In this document: positions 1-9,350 of the stretch, one piece after another
How the letters are laid out: the number at the start of each line of letters is the position of its first letter
How positions within the stretch are numbered: position 1 is the stretch's first letter
Notes under the pieces: generated by a model
Told to the model about the DNA's origin: nothing
Database searches by the model: none
What the model saw: only the letters and a program-made list of their open reading frames with translations
Program-made: the position numbers and the translations under genes
Assembly: GCF_024347095.1 (NCBI RefSeq)
Contig: NZ_AP024903.1
Coordinates: forward strand, 434,001 to 498,000
Direction: 5' to 3'
DNA from: Vibrio rhizosphaerae
GTDB lineage: Bacteria > Pseudomonadota > Gammaproteobacteria > Enterobacterales > Vibrionaceae
Length of the DNA: 64,000 bases

Positions 1-151
1 TGGCAAAATCATTGCTGAAGGGTCGCCAGAATCATTGAAACAGAACGATGACCCGCGGGTCAGGCAGTTTTTACAGGGGGAAGCTGACGGGCCGGTGCCT
101 TTCCGCTATCCTGCGCCATCACTTGAGAAGGACCTATTTCATGCTGACTAG
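1..151 (+). CDS. mlaF: MlaF, ABC transporter ATPase of the Mla lipid system (3' end only)
   Basis: The first 49 codons visible, read from base 2, are the C-terminal tail of an ABC ATPase, beginning with [10 protein letters not shown], the usual segment after the H-loop, and ending with a TAG at 149-151. The ATPase core (Walker A, signature, Walker B) lies outside the window. The identification rests mainly on position: the gene overlaps mlaE by 11 bases and heads an mlaFEDCB-ibaG-murA order identical to that of E. coli. MlaF energises phospholipid movement between inner and outer membrane through the MlaFEDB complex. Confidence 0.85.
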   Translation, partial: GKIIAEGSPESLKQNDDPRVRQFLQGEADGPVPFRYPAPSLEKDLFHAD

Positions 152-932
152 TTTTATTCAGTTTGCCATTCACACTGGCCGGCGAACTTTTGGTGTCTGT
201 GAAGCATTTGGTCGTGCGACGTTTATGTTGCTGGGTGCTTTAATGAGTCGGCCTCACCCGATCAAGAATTTTCCGTTGCTGGTGAAGCAAATCTATAGTG
301 TCGGTGTGCTCTCGATGGCGATTATCATCGTGTCTGGATTGTTTATCGGCATGGTTGTGAGTTTACAAGGCTATGTCATTTTGGTTGATTATGGCGCCGA
401 AGGCAGTTTAGGGACGTTAGTATCTTTATCGTTGTTACGTGAATTAGGTCCGGTGGTGACCGCCCTATTATTTGCGGGCCGGGCCGGTTCGGCGCTGACG
501 GCTGAAATTGGTTTGATGAAAGCGACTGAGCAGTTGTCGAGTCTTGAAATGATGGCCGTTGATCCCTTAAAACGTGTCATTGCTCCTCGGTTCTGGGCCG
601 GTGTGATCTCGATGCCGGTATTAGCGATGATCTTTATGGCGGTCGGTATCTGGGGAGGACAATTGGTTGGTGTGGACTGGAAAGGGATTGATGACGGTAG
701 TTTCTGGTCAACGATTCAGGCAACTGTCGAATTAGGTCACGATATTGGTAACAGTATGGTGAAGTGTTTTGCGTTTGCTTTTACCGTCGTATGGATTGCC
801 TTGTTTAATGGATATGATGCAATTCCGACCTCTGAAGGAATCAGCCGAGCGACCACGAAAACAGTCGTCTATTCGTCTCTCGCTGTATTAGGTCTTGATT
901 TTGTTTTAACTGCACTGATGTTTGGGAACTAA
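141..932 (+). CDS. mlaE: MlaE, permease of the Mla phospholipid transport complex
   Basis: Inner-membrane permease of 263 residues, close to the 260 of E. coli MlaE. Several hydrophobic segments run from about residue 45 to the end, and the family signature [10 protein letters not shown] is followed by the [14 protein letters not shown] stretch and the cytoplasmic [15 protein letters not shown] coupling loop that contacts the ATPase. The open frame extends upstream to base 48, but the ATG at 141 is preceded by GAAGGA at a good distance and matches the family start, so the longer form is rejected. It works with MlaF, MlaD and MlaB in maintaining outer-membrane lipid asymmetry. It overlaps mlaF and lies two bases from mlaD, so it is translated within one operon. 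Confidence 0.96.
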   Translation: MLTSFIQFAIHTGRRTFGVCEAFGRATFMLLGALMSRPHPIKNFPLLVKQIYSVGVLSMAIIIVSGLFIGMVVSLQGYVILVDYGAEGSLGTLVSLSLLRELGPVVTALLFAGRAGSALTAEIGLMKATEQLSSLEMMAVDPLKRVIAPRFWAGVISMPVLAMIFMAVGIWGGQLVGVDWKGIDDGSFWSTIQATVELGHDIGNSMVKCFAFAFTVVWIALFNGYDAIPTSEGISRATTKTVVYSSLAVLGLDFVLTALMFGN

Positions 933-934
933 AC

Positions 935-1444
935 ATGCAACAAACACGAACAATAGAATTTTGGGTGGGCACTTTTGTTATTGCCGGAATTTGCGCAATC
1001 TTGGTGATGATTTTTCAAGTTGCTGATGTAAAAGGTCTGGGATCGGATGATACTTATCAACTGACTGCGGAGTTTGACAATATTGGTAGTCTGAAAGTCC
1101 GTTCTCCCGTCAAAGTCGGCGGTGTGGTTATCGGCCGGGTTTCTGACATCAGTTTAGATCCGGCATCATTAAAGCCGATGGTCAAACTGTCAATCAGCAG
1201 CCAGTATAAAGAATTTCCTGCGACGTCCAGTCTGCAGATTTTGACATCCGGGTTGATTGGTGAACAGTATATTAGTTTGGTGCCCGGATTTGTCTGGGGA
1301 GATGAAACCGAGTTGCTGGGTAATGGTGACAAGGTTGAAGATACGAAATCTGCATTGGTACTGGAAAATCTGATCGGGCAGTTCCTCTATCGAAGTGGTA
1401 ATTCCGGTGATGATAAAAAAACGCAGGCAGAGACGAAGGAGTAA
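935..1444 (+). CDS. mlaD: MlaD, MCE-domain lipid-binding subunit
   Basis: A 169-residue protein with one N-terminal membrane anchor (about residues 9-29, FWVGTFVIAGICAILVMIF) and a single MCE domain in the periplasm (about 39-117). Conserved MCE features are the ADVKGLGSDDTYQLTAEF start, the VRSPVKVGGVVIGRV strand and GLIGEQYISLVPG. In the family MlaD forms a hexameric ring on MlaE that takes or gives phospholipid to the periplasmic carrier MlaC. It is slightly shorter than E. coli MlaD (183), the loss being in the C-terminal tail. It follows mlaE by two bases and precedes mlaC by three. Confidence 0.96.
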   Translation: MQQTRTIEFWVGTFVIAGICAILVMIFQVADVKGLGSDDTYQLTAEFDNIGSLKVRSPVKVGGVVIGRVSDISLDPASLKPMVKLSISSQYKEFPATSSLQILTSGLIGEQYISLVPGFVWGDETELLGNGDKVEDTKSALVLENLIGQFLYRSGNSGDDKKTQAETKE

Positions 1445-1447
1445 GGG

Positions 1448-2083
1448 ATGTTAATGCGCTACATGATGTTACTGGTGGTTTTATTGTGCTCAATGACCAG
1501 TCAGGCGAAAACCATTGATATGCACGATCCTTATCTGATGATGAAGCAGGTGTCAGAACAGACGTTTCAGCGTTTGAAAGCCGAACAGAGTCAGATTCGT
1601 CAAGATCCGAATTATCTGAAAGTCATCGTCAAAGATGAGTTGATGCCTTATGTCAACTATCAATACGCCGCTTTAAAGCTGTTAGGTCCTTACCTGAAGG
1701 GCGCGAAGAAGGATGACGTCCTGGCATTTATCGATGCATTTCAAGGTTATCTCATTACTAGTTATGCGCAGGTTTTAACCCAGTACAGCGATCAGGAAAT
1801 TCAATTTGGGCCAGCGCCGAAAATTGATGCAACCGACCGGATTGCAACGGTGATGGTCAATATTATCGATACACCGAATCCAGATATTAAACTTGAGTTC
1901 CAATTGAGGAAATCAAAATCAGGCGAGTGGCAAGCTTTTGATATGATCGCCGAAGGTATCAGTATGTTATCCAGTAAGCGCTCGGAGTGGAGTGGCAAAA
2001 TTAATAGTGACGGTATATTAGCCGTGGCGAATGAGTTGAAAACACTCTCTCAGCAACCGATAACCATTGAGAAAAAGTCATGA
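1448..2083 (+). CDS. mlaC: MlaC, periplasmic phospholipid-binding carrier
   Basis: A 211-residue secreted protein of the MlaC/Ttg2D family. A signal peptide occupies about residues 1-20 (hydrophobic MMLLVVLLCSM core, cleavage probably after SQA). The rest fits the family: the repeated KVIVKDELMPYVNYQYAALKLLG helix region near residue 60 and the C-terminal beta-strand segment ending in KSGEWQAFDMIAEGISML. It ferries phospholipids between the outer-membrane MlaA complex and MlaFEDB. Start at 1448 (ATG); an in-frame ATG six bases on is also possible and would only shorten the signal peptide. The stop overlaps the start of mlaB by four bases (ATGA). Confidence 0.95.
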   Translation: MLMRYMMLLVVLLCSMTSQAKTIDMHDPYLMMKQVSEQTFQRLKAEQSQIRQDPNYLKVIVKDELMPYVNYQYAALKLLGPYLKGAKKDDVLAFIDAFQGYLITSYAQVLTQYSDQEIQFGPAPKIDATDRIATVMVNIIDTPNPDIKLEFQLRKSKSGEWQAFDMIAEGISMLSSKRSEWSGKINSDGILAVANELKTLSQQPITIEKKS

Positions 2084-2388
2084 CACATCCTCAGTGGAAT
2101 CCGCTTGAACAAGGCAAGATCGAGTTGAGTGGTGCACTGGATCGAGAAACTGTCCCTGAACTATGGCAGTTTCTGCAGCAGTGGCAACCGACTGATGAGC
2201 AAATCATGCTTTCACTTGAAAATGTGGTGCGGGTCGATTCCGCAGGCATGGTATTGTTGATTCATTTAATAGAACATGCAAAAAAACGAAACTGTCATAT
2301 AATGCTCAGTTTCGTGCCAGAGCAGCTTCATATGTTATTTCAATTAAGTAACGTTGATTCGCTCATCGCAAAGCATATTTCAGAATAA
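2080..2388 (+). CDS. mlaB: MlaB, STAS-domain subunit
   Basis: A 102-residue cytoplasmic STAS-domain protein. The strand-helix pattern and the core motif RVDSAGMVLLIHL (about residues 50-62) are those of STAS folds; the DSAG serine sits where E. coli MlaB has its functionally important threonine. In the family MlaB binds MlaF and is needed for assembly and activity of the transporter. It begins inside the mlaC stop (ATGA), a sign of translational coupling, and is followed after 17 bases by ibaG. Confidence 0.94.
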   Translation: MTHPQWNPLEQGKIELSGALDRETVPELWQFLQQWQPTDEQIMLSLENVVRVDSAGMVLLIHLIEHAKKRNCHIMLSFVPEQLHMLFQLSNVDSLIAKHISE

Positions 2389-2405
2389 GTAATTAGGGGT
2401 AGACA

Positions 2406-2660
2406 GTGGATAGTGCACAGGTACAAGAGATTTTAGATGAGGCACTTCATCTTCACGAAATCCATGTTAAGGGGGAAGGCAGCCATTTTGAAGTGATCGC
2501 CGTTGACGAATGCTTCGATGGGATGAGCCGTGTGAAGAAACAACAACTCATCTATGCCCCTTTAATGGCATATATTCAACGTAATGAAATTCACGCCGTT
2601 TCCATCAAAGCCTACACCCCGGCAGAATGGGAACGCGATAAAAAACTGATGTCTTTGTAA
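2406..2660 (+). CDS. ibaG: IbaG, BolA-family protein
   Basis: An 84-residue BolA/IbaG-family protein that starts with GTG; AGGGG lies seven bases upstream and no suitable ATG is present. Recognisable are the [22 protein letters not shown] first half and the [14 protein letters not shown] helix. The single cysteine (about residue 36) and histidines are candidate iron-sulfur ligands with a monothiol glutaredoxin, as known for the family. It lies between mlaB and murA, as in E. coli, and is nine bases from murA. Confidence 0.94.
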   Translation: MDSAQVQEILDEALHLHEIHVKGEGSHFEVIAVDECFDGMSRVKKQQLIYAPLMAYIQRNEIHAVSIKAYTPAEWERDKKLMSL

Positions 2661-2666
2661 GGTTGA

Positions 2667-3935
<1,269 letters not shown>

Positions 3936-3950
3936 TTTATTGTCGGACTG

Positions 3951-3979
3951 AGTCGAAACGGGAGCGTTTCGACTTTTTT
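3951..3979 (+). terminator. Rho-independent terminator after murA
   Basis: A perfect 10-bp stem (AGTCGAAACG / CGTTTCGACT) with a GGAG loop, followed by six T. It closes the mla-murA operon and separates it from plsC. Confidence 0.93.
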
Positions 3980-4025
3980 ATTATGGGGCTGCTGCGGTGA
4001 CGGTAGCCCTTATTAGGAGAACAGA

Positions 4026-4769
4026 ATGATTGCACTATTACGTGTGTTCGTTGTCGTGATATTTGCGCTATTCATGTTTATCTTCGGCTGCGGCTACTGT
4101 TTGTTGAGCCCTCGTAATCCGAAACATGTTTATACATTTGGTCGATTGTTTGCCCGTATGTCCCGTTTGTTCGGGATCAAACTTGAGTTGCGTTTGCCGG
4201 AAAATGCGCTTCAGCAGACACAGAGTATTTATATTGCCAACCATCAGAGCAATTGGGATATGTTCACAGTTTCATCGGCGGTAACACCAAGAGTCGTTAC
4301 CGTTGGGAAGAAAAGTCTGGTCTGGCTGCCGTTATTCGGGCAACTCTATTGGCTGACCGGTAACATCCTGATTGATCGCGCCAATAAAGCCAAAGCGAAA
4401 GGGACGATTGATCAGGTGGTCGATAGTGTCAAAAATGACAATGTTTCGGTGTGGATGTTTCCTGAAGGGACTCGCTCCCGCGGACGGGGTTTATTGCCTT
4501 TTAAAGTGGGTGCATTTCATGCCGCGATTGCCGCGGGTGTACCAGTTGTGCCGATTGTGTGCAGCTCGACGAATCATCTTAGATTGAATCGCTGGGATAA
4601 CGGACATGTGATTGTTGAGATGATGGCACCGATTCCGACAGAAGGCTTGCAGAAAGAAGATGTTCGTCGTCTGGCGAAAGAGTGTCATAAGGTCATGAAA
4701 GAGAAACTTGAATCGTTGGATCAAGAGGTCTCTGTTTTAAATCAGAGCCGAGGTTCGGTGACAAACTGA
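4026..4769 (+). CDS. plsC: PlsC, 1-acyl-sn-glycerol-3-phosphate acyltransferase
   Basis: Acylates lysophosphatidic acid to phosphatidic acid at the inner membrane. 247 residues (E. coli 245). One or two N-terminal hydrophobic segments (about 5-27) precede the acyltransferase domain. Block I is NHQSNWD, the HX4D catalytic motif near residue 76. VGKKSLVWLPLFGQLYW follows, and block III is FPEGTRSRGRG near residue 150, with VPVVPI as block IV. The similarity to E. coli PlsC is throughout. AGGAG precedes the ATG. It is a single gene between two terminators. Confidence 0.95.
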   Translation: MIALLRVFVVVIFALFMFIFGCGYCLLSPRNPKHVYTFGRLFARMSRLFGIKLELRLPENALQQTQSIYIANHQSNWDMFTVSSAVTPRVVTVGKKSLVWLPLFGQLYWLTGNILIDRANKAKAKGTIDQVVDSVKNDNVSVWMFPEGTRSRGRGLLPFKVGAFHAAIAAGVPVVPIVCSSTNHLRLNRWDNGHVIVEMMAPIPTEGLQKEDVRRLAKECHKVMKEKLESLDQEVSVLNQSRGSVTN

Positions 4770-4795
4770 TACGGATTGGCTGATTGTGATGATGA

Positions 4796-4830
4796 AAAAG
4801 GTTGATATTGCTATCAACCTTTTCTTTTTT
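4796..4830. terminator. Bidirectional terminator between plsC and ridA
   Basis: A 12-bp stem (AAAAGGTTGATA / TATCAACCTTTT) with a TTGC loop, flanked by an A-run on the left and a T-run on the right. It can serve plsC on the plus strand and the converging ridA on the minus strand. Confidence 0.9.
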
Positions 4831-4853
4831 GAAGCGTGTGTTGCTCGAACAAC

Positions 4854-5240
4854 TTAACGGACGGCGATGGCTTCTATCTCAATTCCAACATCTTTGGGCA
4901 GACGTGCAACTTCAACACAAGAGCGAGCCGGATAGTTTGCTACGTTATGTTCATCGAAAAACTTGCCATAGACTTCATTGACGGTGGCAAAGTCGCCGAG
5001 ATCTTTCACAAAAACCGTCATTTTCACAATATTGGCGACGGTTAAACCGGCTGACTCAACGATGGCTTTGACGTTTTCCAGAGACTGACGGGCTTGTGCT
5101 GCAATATCGGCCGGTACTTCACCTGTAACCGGATTGACCGGGATTTGTCCGGACGTCATGATGAGATTACCCAGATCAACACCTTGCACATATGGCCCGA
5201 TCGCTGCTGGCGCTGATTCTGTATGAATTACTTTTGTCAT
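4854..5240 (-). CDS. ridA: RidA, reactive enamine/imine deaminase
   Basis: A 128-residue RidA/YjgF protein that hydrolyses reactive 2-aminoacrylate and related enamines made by PLP enzymes. The substrate-binding arginine is in PARSCVEVARLPKD (about residue 105), with the family C-terminal signature DVGIEIEAIAV holding the catalytic glutamate. SGQIPVNPVTGE is also typical. It lies downstream of pyrBI in the same direction, an arrangement shared with E. coli, about 86 bases after pyrI. It is metabolically apt here because isoleucine enzymes are among those RidA protects. Confidence 0.96.
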   Translation of the reverse strand: MTKVIHTESAPAAIGPYVQGVDLGNLIMTSGQIPVNPVTGEVPADIAAQARQSLENVKAIVESAGLTVANIVKMTVFVKDLGDFATVNEVYGKFFDEHNVANYPARSCVEVARLPKDVGIEIEAIAVR

Positions 5241-5326
5241 TGTGTTCTATCCATTACATATTGCTTGAGAAAGGTCAGTTTGCCCTGATTCCGAGCGGAG
5301 GTAAAGCCTCAATCACCGGGGTGATT

Positions 5327-5791
5327 TTAAGTGCGCTCCGTAACGATTTCTCTTGAGAAAACCTTTTCACAATACTTACATTTCAACCGAATATCCTGTT
5401 TCTTTTCCACAATGCTGAAACTACTTTCTACCGGTTCATTGTGAGAGATGCAGTTGGTATTCGGACAAGCGAAGACATTATTGATGCGTTGTGGCAGTTT
5501 CAGTGCGAGCTTTTTGACAACCTTATAGTTTTCAATTTGGTTGACCGTCGCATGTGGTGCATACAGTGCCAGTTTGTTGGCTTGGGATTCGTTAATGAAG
5601 ACATTTTCGATCTTCAACAAGTCCTTAATGCCTAACGCTGATGAAGGCAGATTGAGCCCGATAGTTACCTTCTGAGAAGAGTGGTGCATATCGAAAAGCT
5701 TCAATACCTTGATGCCGATTTGTGCAGGGATATGGTCGATAACGGTACCGTTTTTAATCGCTTCTACCTGTAATTGTGAATCTTTTGGCAT
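5327..5791 (-). CDS. pyrI: PyrI, aspartate carbamoyltransferase regulatory chain
   Basis: The 154-residue regulatory chain binds CTP/ATP and links catalytic trimers of the ATCase holoenzyme. The N-terminal allosteric domain is followed by a zinc domain with four cysteines in the pattern CPNTNC ... CKYC (about residues 109, 114, 138, 141). Length and cysteine spacing match E. coli PyrI (153). It starts 12 bases after the pyrB stop and is co-transcribed with it. Confidence 0.97.
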   Translation of the reverse strand: MPKDSQLQVEAIKNGTVIDHIPAQIGIKVLKLFDMHHSSQKVTIGLNLPSSALGIKDLLKIENVFINESQANKLALYAPHATVNQIENYKVVKKLALKLPQRINNVFACPNTNCISHNEPVESSFSIVEKKQDIRLKCKYCEKVFSREIVTERT

Positions 5792-5803
5792 GATATTCTC
5801 CCT

Positions 5804-6733
5804 TTACAGTGTTTCATTCAGCACAAGCGCAAGCAGCGCTTCGCGTGCGTATACGCCATTTTCTGCCTGTTGAAAGAAATAAGCGTGTGGTGTTTGATCG
5901 ACATCCGTGGTGATTTCATCAACGCGGGGCAGGGGATGGAGCACTTTCATATTCTTTTTGGCGTCCTGAAGCTGCGCAGCAGATAGGATATAAGCCGAGC
6001 GAATATGCGCATATTCCGATTCATCAAAGCGCTCTTTCTGGACGCGGGTCATATAGAGAATATCCACTTGCGGAATCACACTTTCGATATCGGTATGCAG
6101 GCTGTACTCATGTCCTGCTTCTTCCAATTCTTCTAAGATATAGTCGGGCATTGCCAGTGCATCTGGTGCAATAAAGAAGAAACGGTTGTTGTTAAATTTA
6201 GCGAGCGCCTGAGTCAGGGAATGTACGGTACGGCCATATTTCAGATCACCGACAAACGCGATGTTGATCCCGTCGAGACGTCCTTGGGTTTCGGTGATGG
6301 TAAACAGGTCGAGCAAGGTTTGAGTCGGATGCTGATTCGCACCGTCGCCGGCATTAATGACGGGCACGCCGTTAGAAAACTCTGAGGCCAGACGTGCGGC
6401 ACCTTCCTGAGGGTGACGCATCACAAAGGCGTCCACATAGGAAGAGATAATCTGCACCGAGTCCGCCAGTGTTTCACCTTTCTTCGCCAGTGAGGTATTC
6501 CCCCCGTTATCAAATCCAATGACGTTCCCCCCAATCCGTTGAATCGCGGTTTCAAAAGAGAGGCGCGTTCGTGTTGAGGGTTCAAAGAAGCAACTGGCGA
6601 TGACTTTATTTCGGATTAATTCCGGTTGAGGCGTTGCTTTCAACTGGCCTGCTGTGTTGACAATCAACTCTAACTCATCCCGTGTGAGTTCAGAGATTGA
6701 GATGATGTGCTTTTTATATAGCGAATTCGTCAT
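5804..6733 (-). CDS. pyrB: PyrB, aspartate carbamoyltransferase catalytic chain
   Basis: Makes N-carbamoyl-aspartate from carbamoyl phosphate and aspartate, the first dedicated step of pyrimidine synthesis. 309 residues from the ATG at 6733, which has AAGGGAAG upstream and aligns with the E. coli start; the frame is open further upstream, but that stretch overlaps the attenuator hairpin and is rejected. Motifs: [10 protein letters not shown] (carbamoyl-phosphate site), [12 protein letters not shown] (the mobile loop with its lysine), [10 protein letters not shown] and HPLPRVDEI. Expression is expected to follow UTP level through the leader described separately. Confidence 0.97.
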   Translation of the reverse strand: MTNSLYKKHIISISELTRDELELIVNTAGQLKATPQPELIRNKVIASCFFEPSTRTRLSFETAIQRIGGNVIGFDNGGNTSLAKKGETLADSVQIISSYVDAFVMRHPQEGAARLASEFSNGVPVINAGDGANQHPTQTLLDLFTITETQGRLDGINIAFVGDLKYGRTVHSLTQALAKFNNNRFFFIAPDALAMPDYILEELEEAGHEYSLHTDIESVIPQVDILYMTRVQKERFDESEYAHIRSAYILSAAQLQDAKKNMKVLHPLPRVDEITTDVDQTPHAYFFQQAENGVYAREALLALVLNETL

Positions 6734-6899
6734 GATCATCTTCCCTTGTATTTTCTGACAGCCATAAAAAAGCCCCCCGATCAGGGAGGCTTTCAAAAAT
6801 AGTAATCAAGGAGAACAATAGATGAGGCAAGTATCTTTGCTTACCCCAATGCAGCGTTGACAAGACTGTGGTGCGGAATGAATAACCCCGAACGCTCAT
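6714..6899 (-). CDS. pyrL: PyrL, pyrBI leader peptide
   Basis: A 61-codon reading frame starting at ATG 6899 with CAGAGGGA just upstream. Its middle, [16 protein letters not shown], closely resembles the E. coli leader peptide region PLITHSQPLNRGAFF. Translation runs through the attenuator hairpin and stops 20 bases inside pyrB (stop at 6714-6716). In E. coli the coupling of translating ribosome and polymerase over a U-rich stretch decides whether the attenuator forms. It is longer than E. coli PyrL (44), mostly in the N-terminal part and the tail. The product itself probably has no function. Confidence 0.75.
   Translation of the reverse strand: MSVRGYSFRTTVLSTLHWGKQRYLPHLLFSLITIFESLPDRGAFLWLSENTREDDHDEFAI
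6765..6792 (-). terminator. pyrBI attenuator hairpin
   Basis: On the minus strand a 9-bp stem (AAGCCTCCC / GGGGGGCTT, one T-G pair) with a TGATC loop is followed directly by a run of T. It lies inside the pyrL frame, 32 bases before the pyrB start, as in the classical pyrBI attenuator. Confidence 0.9.
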
Positions 6900-6915
6900 G
6901 TTGTTCCCTCTGAGA

Positions 6916-6956
6916 CAAATTGCTCGGCATTATACGCTTAACTTTACTGAGTGCAA
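6916..6956 (-). promoter_or_regulatory. pyrL-pyrBI promoter with UTP-sensitive start region
   Basis: On the minus strand -35 TTGCAC (6951-6956), a 16-base spacer and -10 TATAAT (6929-6934). The discriminator GCCGAGC and the start sequence AATTTG (6916-6921) match E. coli pyrBI (GCCGGAC, AATTTG) in sequence and spacing. In E. coli the AATTTG start gives UTP-dependent reiterative transcription, so the same control is inferred here. Confidence 0.82.
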
Positions 6957-7012
6957 GCGATTACATCTTATCTGCCAAGAATAAATCTGATCCTCTTTGC
7001 GAGCCGGGAATA

Positions 7013-8017
7013 TCAGGACCCAAGCGTCGCGACCATCACTGCTTTAATGGTGTGCATTCTATTTTCTGCTTCATCGAATACAATCGAGTAATCGGATTCA
7101 AAGACTTCTTCTGTCACTTCCAGTCCCTGCATGCCATATTTCTCAGCGACTTCTTTACCGACAACCGTTTCATCATTATGAAATGCAGGGAGACAATGCA
7201 TAAATTTTACATGTGGATTGCCTGTGAGCTGAATGGTTTGCATATTGACCTGATAAGGCGTCATTAATGCAACGCGCTCATCCCAGGCTTCGGGGGCTTC
7301 GCCCATCGATACCCAGACATCGGTATAGAGAAAATCACAACCTTTGACACCTGCTGCAACATCTTCGGTCAAGGTAATTGTTGCCCCGGTGGTTTTGGCA
7401 ATTTCCTGACAGGCTTGGACGAGTGATTCTTCCGGCCAGAATGATTTTGGTGCGACAAGACGAATGTCCATTCCCATTTTTGCGGCACCGACCATGAGCG
7501 AATTCCCCATGTTATTCCGGGCATCACCCAGATAAGCAAAGGAGATTTCATAAAGGTGTTTGCCACGGCTGTGTTCTTGCATGGTGAGGAAGTCGGCCAG
7601 AATTTGTGTGGGGTGAAACTCATCGGTTAACCCGTTCCAGACTGGCACACCGGCATAAGCGCCCAGTTCTTCAACGATAGCCTGACCGTATCCCCGATAT
7701 TGAATACCGTCATACATGCGACCGAGAACCCGGGCGGTATCTTTCATTGATTCTTTATGACCAATCTGAGAGCCTGAAGGGCCGATATATGATATCTGTG
7801 CGCCTTGATCATGGGCGGCAACTTCAAACGAGCAACGGGTTCTGGTGGATGATTTTTCAAAAATCAGTGCAATATTTTTGCCCACCAGTCTTTTCTGCTC
7901 GGTACCGGTGTACTTTGCTTTCTTCAAATCTGTCGCCAGATCCAGCAAAAACTGGATCTCAGTTGGCGTAAAATCAAGAAGTTTGAGAAAATTGCGGTTG
8001 CGTAAATTAAAAGCCAT
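7013..8017 (-). CDS. argF: ArgF, ornithine carbamoyltransferase
   Basis: Converts ornithine and carbamoyl phosphate to citrulline in arginine synthesis. 334 residues, the normal length. Motifs: [15 protein letters not shown] (carbamoyl phosphate), [12 protein letters not shown], and HCLPAFHN with the catalytic cysteine near the C-terminus. The start at 8017 has AGGACT upstream. It lies upstream of pyrB on the same strand, so two carbamoyl-phosphate users are neighbours, but each has its own promoter region. Two ARG boxes lie just upstream. Confidence 0.97.
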   Translation of the reverse strand: MAFNLRNRNFLKLLDFTPTEIQFLLDLATDLKKAKYTGTEQKRLVGKNIALIFEKSSTRTRCSFEVAAHDQGAQISYIGPSGSQIGHKESMKDTARVLGRMYDGIQYRGYGQAIVEELGAYAGVPVWNGLTDEFHPTQILADFLTMQEHSRGKHLYEISFAYLGDARNNMGNSLMVGAAKMGMDIRLVAPKSFWPEESLVQACQEIAKTTGATITLTEDVAAGVKGCDFLYTDVWVSMGEAPEAWDERVALMTPYQVNMQTIQLTGNPHVKFMHCLPAFHNDETVVGKEVAEKYGMQGLEVTEEVFESDYSIVFDEAENRMHTIKAVMVATLGS

Positions 8018-8077
8018 AAGTCAGTCCTGCGAACGGTCACAACGAATAGGGTTAGTAAACCATAGAACTCCCTGTAT

Positions 8078-8116
8078 TGTGAATAATTATTTTGTAAAAA
8101 TGGTAAGTTATTCATG
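8078..8116. promoter_or_regulatory. Tandem ARG boxes (ArgR operator) upstream of argF
   Basis: Two sites 21 bp apart centre to centre, the standard spacing for an ArgR hexamer. Box 1 at 8080-8093 (TGAATAATTATTTT) fits the TGAATaattATTCA palindrome at 12 of 14 positions, box 2 at 8101-8114 (TGGTAAGTTATTCA) at 10 of 14. They lie 60-100 bases before the argF start. Confidence 0.78.
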
Positions 8117-8405
8117 ATTGGCCCCGATTTTTGCTTTTTTACTGCATATTATCTTCGGAAAATATTGTCGCTGCTTTGTGAAACGGTTTGATTCTGGCCG
8201 GACAGGGGGGAGTGAACATCTGTCAAGGTCAACTCTCGGTTGTTTATCGGCGCAACTGGCAAGTTTTATTCGTGATACGGGATTGAGGAAAAGTAATGAA
8301 TGAAGCTGTGCGGTGCCTGATACAGTTTACCGTATCGACACTTTTGATTTCATCTGAATCATTGCGTTGATCAAGCATCGATATGCTATACCCGAGGAGT
8401 GTTTT
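8117..8405. other. Intergenic region between the argF operator and the bglG 3' end
   Basis: Together with the ARG-box region this is a gap of 388 bases between argF and bglG. It has no reading frame with a convincing start and no clear terminator with a U-tract for the bgl operon. A weak hairpin at 8319-8336 (GATAC ... GTATC) lacks a T-run. No gene is supported. Confidence 0.6.
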
Positions 8406-9251
8406 CTAAGAATCAGACTGGTTAATGTTGCGCACACGCTCGATATGGATGGTTAAAAAAGCCTTTTCATCATAGCTTAAGACATAACTGTATTTTTTAT
8501 TTAAATAAGTTTCAATCTTACTGACGGTATGCCACGATAAATTTAATCGTTGGTCGATATCATCGTATAAAGAGACTTGATCGTGCTCAACCAGATTATT
8601 ATTAAACAGACGTTGGGCAAAAAATTTCAAGTGTGCCAGCAGACGCTGATAGTGTATGTCTTGAACATTCCAGACAATATTTAAATCATATTTTATAATG
8701 TTCAGTATATCTTTGACTATCTCAGTCTTTTGGATAACATTTTTCATATTATTTTCACCCGCTGCATTGACAAGGTGCAGGGCAATAAAGGCAGCTTCAT
8801 CTGTTGGTATATCAAGATTTAATGTCTGATTAATTAACGCTAAAGCTTTTTCTCCGACTGAGTATGCTAAAGGGTAGAATTGTTTGATTTCCCAATAAAA
8901 TTGATTACGGATAGCCATCCCTTTTTGATGACGCAAAACGGCAAAATTAATGTGATCACAAAGAGATAAAAATAATGTATCTTGAAGCTCGATTTGCAAA
9001 TCCTCACGTGACATTTTAATCACTTGGTCTGTGAGGGTTAGATAGATAGGGGGCATCTCAGATAAAATATCTGCAAAAAAATCATGAATGCCACCCTGAG
9101 ATTTTAAAAAATGACTTTCAATGTCAGACTCTTGAATGAGGTCGCCTTTCTTTTTTCCCCATCCGATGCCATTACCTAATGCAACCGATTCATTGCCATT
9201 ATCTGTAATGACGAGTACAGCATTATTATTTAAAACACGGTCAATTTTCAT
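8406..9251 (-). CDS. BglG/LicT-family transcription antiterminator
   Basis: A 281-residue RNA-binding antiterminator, the usual length. The N-terminal CAT domain is clear (MKIDRVLNNNAVLV, then NGIGWGKKKGD, residues 1-55), followed by two PTS regulation domains (about 65-170 and 175-281) with the phosphorylatable histidines, as in ALHLVNAAGE and AFLTIHIERVRN. When phosphorylation by the EII is relieved by substrate, such proteins dimerise, bind a RAT hairpin and prevent termination. The target here is the RAT/terminator pair at 12886-12961 at the head of the operon. Unlike E. coli bglGFB, the gene is last in the operon. Confidence 0.93.
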   Translation of the reverse strand: MKIDRVLNNNAVLVITDNGNESVALGNGIGWGKKKGDLIQESDIESHFLKSQGGIHDFFADILSEMPPIYLTLTDQVIKMSREDLQIELQDTLFLSLCDHINFAVLRHQKGMAIRNQFYWEIKQFYPLAYSVGEKALALINQTLNLDIPTDEAAFIALHLVNAAGENNMKNVIQKTEIVKDILNIIKYDLNIVWNVQDIHYQRLLAHLKFFAQRLFNNNLVEHDQVSLYDDIDQRLNLSWHTVSKIETYLNKKYSYVLSYDEKAFLTIHIERVRNINQSDS

Positions 9252-9269
9252 GAGCTCACCCTATCTGTG

Positions 9270-9303
9270 CAACCATAACTATATTGATGTATGGTTATGG
9301 TTG
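9270..9303. promoter_or_regulatory. Inverted repeat just upstream of the antiterminator gene
   Basis: A perfect 10-bp inverted repeat (CAACCATAAC / GTTATGGTTG) around a 14-base centre, ending 18 bases before the bglG-type start. There is no T-run on either side, so it is not a normal terminator. It may be an operator, or an RNA hairpin that limits translation or degradation between the PTS and antiterminator genes. Confidence 0.5.
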
Positions 9304-9350
9304 TTTGTATTTACATAAATATCATTAATATTTATTGGCGACTACATTAT

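Noticed and set aside
6734..6796. N-terminal extension of PyrB by 21 residues
   Set aside because: The extension translates through the attenuator hairpin and is absent from the family; ATG 6733 has the ribosome site.
7845..8117. 90-codon frame antisense to the argF start
   Set aside because: Lies over argF codons and its operator; no start signal.
8118..8303. 61-codon frame upstream of argF
   Set aside because: Starts inside the ARG-box region without a ribosome site; composition not protein-like.
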